NCBI GenBank assembly: GCA_031772625.1
Contig: CM062820.1
Span: 318,516,545 to 318,580,544, forward strand
DNA length: 64,000 nucleotides
Direction: 5' to 3'
Origin: Pinus tabuliformis
Lineage: Eukaryota; Streptophyta; Pinopsida; Pinales; Pinaceae
Position numbers and translations under genes: made by a program. The first letter of the stretch is position 1, and the number at the start of each line of letters is the position of its first letter. The notes under the pieces are model-generated. The model was not told the DNA's origin. It worked only from the letters and a program-made list of their open reading frames with translations, and ran no database searches. Below, piece by piece: positions 56,850 to 64,000 of the stretch.

Positions 56850-57334
56850 TGACGCCAGACAGAATAGTGATTATTCTGCAGGCTGGTTTCTACCAACAAT
56901 TTACAGGACAGGAATAAGAGAACGCCCAAAATACAGAGAAAACGTCTCTGATATCAATGAAAATTATCAATTATCAACATGCCCCGAATACTAGCCCACA
57001 AGCCGGGCTATATAGCTGAAATTTGTCACAAAATCCAAATAATCACGCCAAAGAAATACTCTGCTGAAAATCTGGCCCAAATCGGGTCCAAATCACCTCC
57101 TAAACAATAAACGAAAATAACACAAAAGGAAAAGAAACAAAAATGGAGGATTCGGAAAAGAAAGCAGTGGAATTTGAGGCCGAAAATGACGGAGCACATT
57201 CAAACTTCCCCCAATTAGGGAAAAATCAATGTTTCCTTCTATCTTTGCGCTGATCTTCCAGATCAAGGTGTCTCAGCACCATCAACGTGCTATCAGACAG
57301 TTTATCATCCTCTGGCTTAGATCCTCCTGCATCT
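56850..57334 (-). repeat. gypsy-2 5' LTR
   Basis: 485 bp, matching 52064-52549 with scattered substitutions; its outer base is changed (CATCT instead of CATCA). Confidence 0.92.
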
Positions 57335-57340
57335 CTTTAT

Positions 57341-57666
57341 GAGGGGATCATTTGTGAGTACATTTTCATGTGGTGTATATGAGCTTTGAATGCAAAATAT
57401 TTCTTTTGGAAAGCATAGGAAAGCGATCTTCTGTTGCAGTACAATGTGACTCTTCTTGAAAAGAGAACAACCAAAAAGTCTTTTGTGACGCTTTGGGTGA
57501 TTAGCTAGTGCAATCCACGTGGCTTTCAGACTTACTTGACCCAGGCCTTTATAATGGCCACCGGTGGAATCTGCCCGACAAAGCCAGAAAGTGTGCCCTT
57601 TGAGCTTATCACAAACTTCAAAATACTCATCAACAAAAATATCCATAGGAGTTTAAAGAGGGGAAA
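57341..57666 (-). pseudogene. Unidentified minus-strand relic A (copy II)
   Basis: Counterpart of 7262-7589. The minus frame 57646-57317 includes MDIFVDEYFEVCDKLKGHTF and runs through without a stop for 109 codons, longer than in copy I. Function unknown; possible USP-like similarity as noted for copy I. Confidence 0.35.
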
Positions 57667-57960
57667 CTAATTACCTCATGAAATACTTTCGGGACAAACG
57701 CTCAATAGCCTTTGGAGATAACAAGCTTGTGGATCCCAGACTTACTTGCCTTTATGATGGCTTCTAAAGGAATCCACCTGATAACGCAGAGAAGCGTGTA
57801 CCTTTTAAGCTTATTGCAAACACAAGAATACTCGTTAAGAAAAATATCGATAGTATTTTCATCAGGGCGAAATTTATTACCTTGTGAAATATTCTCAAGA
57901 AAAACTTTCAAGGGGCCTTGGGAAGTACCATGCTTGCAGTCGGTGGATGTAGTGTTAAGA
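57667..57960 (-). pseudogene. Unidentified minus-strand relic B (copy II)
   Basis: Counterpart of 12546-12900 with the same frame: KVFLENISQGNKFRPDENTI, DIFLNEYSCVCNKLKRYTLL, EAIIKASKSGIHKLVISKGY. This copy fits the USP-like pattern (EAI...GIHKLV) slightly better, but identity remains unproven. Confidence 0.4.
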
Positions 57961-58827
57961 TAGATAATAAGAGTGGTTGTCCTGATGATGAGTCACAATA
58001 CTTGTTGGTTTGAAACGGGTAGACAAATAAATTTTGATGTGATTATCACCCAAAACCTGTCTCAAAAACTTGATATGGGTCACAGAAGCTTCAATTCAAT
58101 AAATAGATAACAAGAATATTCGTTGGATCGACAAACACAACTTCAGGCCTAGATTCTGCCACGTGATTCGCAAGAGTGGTCGTTCATGGCCACCGCAGGA
58201 TGAGTAATACTAAAAGCGATGGAAAATGAAAGCATATAGACCCAAACCAACACATATGTAGGAGAATAATTCTAATAATTTGTGTGGTTATTGAATAATT
58301 TGTGGCGTTGTTTTCTATATAAATGTTGCTATACTTTCTGTTCTTGTGCTATTTGGAGCTCTGCAAGTGTTATTACAACCGTGGTGATCAGGGCTAGGAG
58401 CTTTAAAATAGTACATGGCCTTTTGGTGCCAGGAGCTTAAAAATAGTACATGGCCTTTTGGTGCTATAACTTTTGCTACAAACTATAGATTTGAGTGAGT
58501 TTTTGTGTCAGAAAGTTGACTTGGAGATCTTTCCTTGCATGTATAATTTTACATATATTGGAGATGCAACCAGGAAGCTACAGCCAATGGAATTTCAGCT
58601 TCTGAATGAGTTGTAGATCAAAGCCAAAAATAACAGCATCTTGTCCAAGTCATATCTTTCTACAAAGGACGTCAAATCTAAATGCAACTATTCCCCTGTA
58701 AAGTAGACTTAAAGAACTTGACAACAATATATGATATACCTTACCTCTGTCAGAGGTGTATGAATACCAGTACAAACAATTTAAGATTTGAAATCAGTCC
58801 AGTCAAGGGCCAAAACCATGTCTAGTT
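57961..58827. other. Duplicated non-coding DNA
   Basis: Collinear with 12850-13860. About 130 bases at 57975-58110 are extra here. A 40-bp direct repeat (AAAATAGTACATGGCCTTTT at 58406 and 58441) is local to this copy. Confidence 0.6.
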
Positions 58828-59040
58828 CTAAGGAGAAAAACTTTTGATTGGCACGACCAAATTATGTGAGAGCGGCTTCTGAACTAAATCAAATATGGGT
58901 GAAATATAATAGTTTAGGTTCCGGTCAATGTAACCTTTTGAATCTTGACAGACAACCAAATTCGGTGGGACCAGAGCCATTGAAAAGTGCAGATCCACAA
59001 TTTTGTCTAGATATATAATATTGCAGGTTTTGGTGTACAA
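58828..59040 (-). pseudogene. Unidentified minus-strand exon relic C (copy II)
   Basis: Reads LDKIVDLHFSMALVPPNLVV and CQDSKGYIDRNLNYYISPIF, as in copy I (13887-14069). Not recognised. Confidence 0.3.
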
Positions 59041-60483
59041 CCAAAGTAGATACGATTTGTCAAAGTTGGTGCCTCGTTATTGGTTCAAACCAATTACTGA
59101 TTCCATCTGGATTGTCTTCCTGGATACTGCTTCAATATGAAGGTGGAACTGTTACCAGGTTATGATCACTAATTCTAAGGCTAGAACTAAGGCTCATGCT
59201 CATGCAGATTAATATACTTATCAATAAAGAGAATTCAAGAGAGAGATTATGAGCCTAATTCATAGATGTATACATGGATATCACAAGAATTTTAGTTTAT
59301 TGGCCTTATGCTGAAATGTTTCTTGAAAATGATGATGGATCATTATAGTAGAGTGATGACCCAGGGACTATTCCTCAAAATCAAGTTACTGTTTTAGAAA
59401 TGACGACGTCGCAGATTTCCAGGGAATGTTTTCGGGTTATGTGTGCCAATGAGCCCAATTTCAGATATTCCATTAGTTATTATTATCAACGACTGAAATA
59501 TCTGCTATTAGAAGAAGATATGTGCATTTATCAGAAGAGCTAATGCCTTTATTTTATGAGGGAAAGTGACTGCCATTCTCCCCATTTGTACTGGTCTAGG
59601 CTCTGTACAACTTCACCCAAGGTCAACTCAGTCTTAAATAAGCCTGGCTTGCTATTAGTTGCAGATAAACTGCTGAAATAAAAGCAGGCCGACTTTGCAA
59701 TAATTGAATGTATAGGAGCATTCATAAATATGGGTTGGCTTCCTGCAATGTCCTCATTTTGACCCCCTAAAGATTTGTAATTAATTATGCTTACCATTTT
59801 TTTTGGCATGCCAAGTCGAATTAGAAATATCAAAAACAATATTTATATTAATTAATGAAGATGTCAAACATTTCACTGAGGCATGAGTGCCTAAGTGCTT
59901 ATAGGGACCATGATACCATGAGTGGGGAATAGTAAGGGTGCTTTGAGGGTTCACTTTGTAAATAATCTCAAATCACCTTTGTCAAAACCCTTTGCTTGAT
60001 ATTTGAATTTGAAAGTATCCCACTCATATTTTTCCCTCTAGTCTAAATCATTAAATGAGAAAACTTGGTTGGTTGACATGTCTCCTCTCCACAATTATTG
60101 ATCATGGATTGGTTGTTGAGAGAGTCTTCTCAACATCAAATATAAGGAATGGGAAAGTACATTCATGGGAAATATTGGACAACCCAAACCTGCATGGGAA
60201 AAAGGATCAAATTGCAATGTGCGAGGAGAGATGCAGGTTTTACATGCGGAGGAGAGCTATGGGAAAACTGGATGCTAGTTGAGCTCTTGGCTAAGTTAAA
60301 CCAATGATAGACCTATGATTTAAGCCTCTAGAAATCACATGGGAAGTATCTGGTTTGCTAGAACGTGGGACAAGGGATTTGGGGCCTTGCTGGGTGCACG
60401 AGAAGCATTGAAAGGGGAGTTCCTTGAGGGACTATGGATTATGGACCAGTGAAGGGGATCTCACTCTTTTGCTGTGTAGATTC
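59041..60483. other. Duplicated DNA upstream of truncated SDR
   Basis: Collinear with 14070-15502. A plus-strand frame 60055-60282 (GLVVERVFSTSNIRNGKVHS) is open here but stopped in copy I; no known domain. Confidence 0.5.
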
Positions 60484-60664
60484 ATAGGGTTGAGTAAGAA
60501 TGGAGCAGTTGAGGTTGGGAAATACTGGATAAGAGTCAACAAGGAAATGCTTTGGTTGTTTCAGAAGAGGATAAGGTCGTTGTGGAGGCATTGACCAATA
60601 GTGTTGCCAACTTACGGGGAACGACTCTTAAAGCAAAGGATGTTGCAGAGGCGGTGTTTGAAAC
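60484..60664 (+). pseudogene. 5'-truncated SDR pseudogene (copy II)
   Basis: Matches the SDR from ATAGGGTTGAGTAAGAA on, with the same left breakpoint as the copy at 15503. About 65 bases around the AVSPYAVATALVNRYLKQ segment are deleted (RVN joins directly to the QGNA region), and the gene is cut at 60664 by the gypsy LTR. Remaining: SEEDKVVVEALTNSVANL and LKAKDVAEAV-like residues. Confidence 0.85.
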
Positions 60665-62328
60665 TGTTAGCACTCCAGGAAGCTCTCCTAGGTTGTAGCT
60701 TGGAGATGCCCGGAAACATATAAATCTTCAATATCGTTCTCTGAACTATTGGAATGGATTGGGGTTTGGATCAAGTCAGATGATTGTTTCAACTCTATTT
60801 TCACTCAAAACATGCATGAACACCCTCAGCTTGACAAGGCTTTCAACCACTAATGCTCAATAGTTTATAGATTCAATAAATAGATGGAGAATCCTGTCTG
60901 TATCAGCAAATACATACATAAACACATATGAATGGCTAGCTATAGAAAGTAAATGAAGCTTACAAATCTAATTTATCAACGCAGAGATAAGATGACAGTT
61001 ATCTGGCATTTGACAGAGAAGAAAACATGAATAACCCATTCAAGTGCAAGCTTAGAATAGAGGGAAAGATGGAGATTGAACATATAACAGCAAAAGAAGC
61101 TTGTATTACTGGAATGAAGATGAGACGCTGAGAGGAATAGAGTATCCACGGTCTCCAGAAGTTGAACCCCTAATATTTCTAACTTTCAGCGACTTATAGG
61201 CTTTTTACAATGCTCTCGGGCTCTTTCAGGCTCGAGGTGTCTTAATCTATCCCCTCCGGCTTCTAACTGCTTGATGCCATGATTTGACATACATGAGCCA
61301 GAGGTCTCTTTTTCTAACAACATAGTAACCAAATTCTGGTAATTTTACCACGCTGTCAGGTAGCTTGCTCGTGCCAGCAATGCTCCATGATCACTTCTGT
61401 TGGTTCGGCTGCATCGTTCTGTGGCTTTTTCCCCTTCTGGCCATCTAAACGCTTCTATCCCTCTTCTAGTGTTAGCAGTCATTGCTAAACGCTTCTAAGG
61501 ATGGTGGCCACCTGTACTGTAACGGAATGGGTCTTCGGGCCTTTGAAATCCTTTCGAATACCAAAAACGATTGTTTTTTATTTTACACAGAGAAACACTG
61601 CAACACTGTGGAATTCCGCCAAAAATTTATTCATTCTGGACTTCAAATATTATATATTTCCCTTCACGAACCCTTTCGGGTCCAGGTCTTATCGCATCGG
61701 CGTTGTTTCTTTGTATTTCGTTAAATAACGAAATATGTGAAAATACATTAAAAATGCCTTTCGGCGGTTCTCAAAATCTATGCAATAATGTTTATATAGC
61801 CATTAGGTCTAGCTAATCGCATCGCATCCATGTAGGGGTATAGGCCCCGCTTCATAATGTTTCTCCAATTGTGATATTGCGATGCGATTATTCGCAATCG
61901 CATATCGCAATAGCCCCGGGTCGTTGTAAGCGCTATGTTGTGGTTGCCGATTGCGATTTGCCGATCAGATCTAGACTGTTGATCGGCCAGATCTGTCAGT
62001 TACTGTGCCTTCACTTGTTTATGCTTCCAATACTCTGTTTTTCACTGTTTTTACGTGTTTTTGGCCTCCCGATAGTGTTTCTCCGCCATTCAAAGGGCTC
62101 TTCTCATGCGATTGTTTTGATCTTTGGTATGATTTTACAAGATCTTGAAGACTTATAGAGCATATTTGGATCCATTTGGATCAAGACCTGATGCAATTAT
62201 AGATGCGAGAGTAATATTTTTGAAGTCCGTCTTATGGCCAAAATGGAGCAAGAGGAGACGTGGCCGTCAGAGCTAAAACAGGGGATATTTCTGCTAAAAA
62301 TAGCAGCACTACACCTCAGGGGCTAACA
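60665..62328 (-). repeat. gypsy-3 3' LTR
   Basis: 1664 bp, from TGTTAGCACTCC to GGGGCTAACA. It aligns with the array LTRs at both ends (TCTCCTAGGTTGTA; GTCTCCAGAAGTTGAACC near 61152) but is shorter and diverged in the middle. Palindromic ATTTCGTTAAATAACGAAAT at about 61716. Confidence 0.85.
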
Positions 62329-62537
62329 CTGGCTCCTTCTGGGGATGAAAGCCTCCTTATGAGGTTTCAAGAACCGCAGACTACTGCGTTTCCAGTAACA
62401 ACCAAAACAAACTTATTTCCTAGTGTTCCATTGGGCATGGAGTTTATTTGCATGGAAAACAAAAACTGAAAAAACCTATTACAATATTAAGACCTTAAAG
62501 CCTCATATGAAGTAAAGTTTCAAAAACCGCTCATTGA
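62329..62537 (-). other. gypsy-3 3' non-coding region
   Basis: CTGGCTCCTTCTGGGGATGA and CCATTGGGCATGGAGT are shared with the array internals (20643-20880). Purine-rich tracts adjoin on the minus strand. Confidence 0.7.
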
Positions 62538-63784
62538 CTAGGCCATCAAAAACACCTCCCCCTCCAAATTGTGCAAAATGAAAGCATTGTTCATATGAAC
62601 TTGAGCAATGAAAAACGGTCCTGTCCATAAAGCATCAAATTTACCATGGTTGCCCTTCTTTTCCTTCAATGCATCCCATTTGAGAACCCAGTCACCAACC
62701 TGAAAATTGTCCATTTTTGCCTTTTCTATCAAAGGTTTCTTTGATCTTCTTCTAATGAATTCTTGACTTCTCAACCAGTTGTTCTCTGATCTACTATAAT
62801 TCAACCAAGTTACTCATTCTCCTCGCTGTGTCATTCTCTTCATCTTGTTCTTCTTGCAAGAATTTGGCCACGGGGAGAATCAGTGGGATAGGAAAAACAA
62901 CATTAGCGCCATAAACCAGCTTAAATGGAGAATTTCCTGTGGACTTCTTGTCGGTAACTCTGTCGGCCCATAGTGCAAACTTCAACTTGGAATCCCAGTT
63001 CTTTGTGTTGTCATCCAACAACTTTTTTCATTATCCTTACAAGACTCTTGTTAGATGATTCTGCCAAGTCATTGCCTTGAGGATAATATGAGGTAGAATG
63101 CACCAATTGAATGCCCATGGATTCACACATGTCCACCAATTATTCTGCCCTGAAAGCTGCTGCATTATCAGTGACTAGTTTGGTTGGGCAACCAAATTTA
63201 GTGAAAATATTCTCATTCAAGAACTTCATGATAACCTGATGATTAACATTTTTAGTGGGTACGGCCTCAATCCATTTGGTGAAATAATCAGTGGCTACCA
63301 AGATCCATTTGTGATGGCCACTAGAATGTGGATTGATTTCACCTACGAAGTCCAAGCCCCACTGCTGGAAGGGACCCTTGATGTGTACTGGCTTCAAGGG
63401 TAGAGATTTTAGCTGTTGTCTTCCTGCAAACCTCTAACATTCATCGCAAGATTTCATAAAAGAAAACACATCAAAGAATAAAGTAGGCTAATAATACCCA
63501 GCTCTCAGGATCTTGTGGGCTGTGGTTTTCCAATAATGATGCCTTCCACAGATGCTAGAATGGAACTGGTGCATGACTTCCACAGATTGTCCTTTGTCTA
63601 GACATCTCAAGAGGATCCCTGATGGGTCTTTCCAATAAAGAAGGTTTTTATTAATGCAGAATTTCGCTGATCTAAGCTTAATGGCCTGGGCTTGACTTGA
63701 GCTAAGCCTTGGAGGGATTTCTAGCTTCTGCAAAAAATGAACTACACTGGAATACCATTCACATTTGGTTAGATTTTTAGCCAA
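62538..63784 (-). pseudogene. pol: gypsy-3 integrase
   Basis: Four pieces from right to left. 63784-63488: zinc domain (HQFHSSICGRHHYWKTTAHK). 63397-63140: core with GLDFVGEINPHSSGHHKW (Asp), VATDYFTKWIEAVPTKN and VTDN (Asp). 63021-62794: WADRVTDKKSTGNSPFKLVY. 62804-62538: C-terminal GDWVLKWDALKEKKGNHGKF and LWTGPFFIAQV, typical of Tat/Athila-type integrases. Frames are broken by stops, for example near 63138 and 63040. Confidence 0.88.
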
Positions 63785-64000
63785 TGATTGATTCTGCTCT
63801 TGCTCTTCTGCTGCTTCCTCTGTCCGCTCAACACCTGAATTTGAACCTATGCAATTTATGTCTCACAAACTGCAATTTTCCTTAGCCATAAGCTTAGACA
63901 AGCCCTAGCCTTTGACAAGCTTGGTGGGCTTCACCTCTATGTTGAACTCTATGAATTTTGCAATCCATTTAGCTCTCTTTCCATCAATATCTGGTTGAGT
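63785..64000 (-). pseudogene. pol: gypsy-3 RNase H end (partial)
   Basis: Minus-strand translation from the window edge reads DGKRAKWIAKFIEFNIEVKP, then TKLVKG and a stop, the end of a gypsy RNase H of the Tat group. The rest lies outside the window. Confidence 0.7.

Larger units (their letters stand above)
52064..57334 (-). mobile_element. Full-length Ty3/gypsy retrotransposon (gypsy-2)
   Basis: A 5271-bp minus-strand element with LTRs of 486 and 485 bp (TGATG...CATCA termini), an initiator-Met primer site, gag, and pol in the order protease, RT, RNase H, integrase. Target duplication CTTTA (52059-52063 and 57335-57339). LTR differences are a few per cent by eye, so it is older than gypsy-1. 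No chromodomain is visible. The integrase tail (RFPVGEYKKLKERKIGPCEI) resembles that of CRM-type chromoviruses; lineage uncertain. Inserted in the intron after phosphatase exon 2. Confidence 0.93.
60665..64000 (-). mobile_element. Ty3/gypsy element, Tat/Athila-like, right end outside window (gypsy-3)
   Basis: Minus-strand element. It has a 3' LTR (60665-62328), 3' non-coding DNA and then pol (integrase and RNase H end) running off the window. The left flank GAAAC (60660-60664) would be the target duplication. LTR start, LTR end and the ~230 bases behind the LTR match the gag-only array elements (18705-31284), so this is a candidate autonomous relative. Confidence 0.88.

Overview
This window looks like nuclear DNA from a seed plant, probably a conifer. 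The evidence is: intron-containing plant gene families (a short-chain dehydrogenase, a trihelix transcription factor, an atypical dual-specificity phosphatase); many Ty3/gypsy and Ty1/copia elements with plant tRNA primer sites; long, gene-poor, AT-rich intergenic DNA; and a GIY-YIG endonuclease remnant of the Penelope type, which among plants is known to me mainly from conifers. The only gene that looks intact is one short-chain dehydrogenase/reductase (SDR) at 47729-48770, with one intron. Everything else is pseudogenes, transposable elements (TEs) and tandem repeats.

Layout. (1) 1-16345 and 48771-60664 are two copies of one ancestral segment, in the same orientation: 3' flank of an SDR gene, trihelix-like gene, phosphatase (PFA-DSP-like) gene, minus-strand relics, 5'-truncated SDR pseudogene. 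Copy I (1-16345) has lost most of the trihelix gene and carries a chromodomain gypsy element (1077-7198), a degenerate copia element (7590-12545), a ~315-bp unclassified insertion and a miniature LTR element (15726-16067). Copy II keeps the trihelix pseudogene and an intronic minisatellite. It carries a different gypsy element (52064-57334) and, in its truncated SDR, the start of a third gypsy element (60665 to beyond the window end). (2) 18424-36923 is a copia element whose 5' LTR is split by a 12.6-kb head-to-tail array of a gag-only (TR-GAG-like) retroelement: four LTRs and three internal regions, flanked by one perfect 5-bp target-site duplication. (3) 36924-47230 is gene-free, AT-rich DNA with many short tandem duplications, a tRNA-derived SINE dimer, the Penelope-like endonuclease remnant, an alternating satellite built on CCATGG-rich and TTAGGGTTTAT-like units, and Mutator-like MITEs. 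(4) 47230-48945 is the SDR gene with its promoter and 3' flank.

How it fits together. The locus reads as an old SDR tandem-duplication cluster in which one SDR stayed intact while neighbouring copies and passenger genes decayed under TE insertion. No TE is shared between the two segment copies, so all appear to post-date the duplication. LTR divergence judged by eye orders them: copia at 7590 oldest, gypsy at 52064 intermediate, gypsy at 1077 youngest. The gag-only elements of the array share LTR ends and 3' non-coding sequence with the pol-bearing gypsy at 60665, which suggests a non-autonomous/autonomous pair in the same window.
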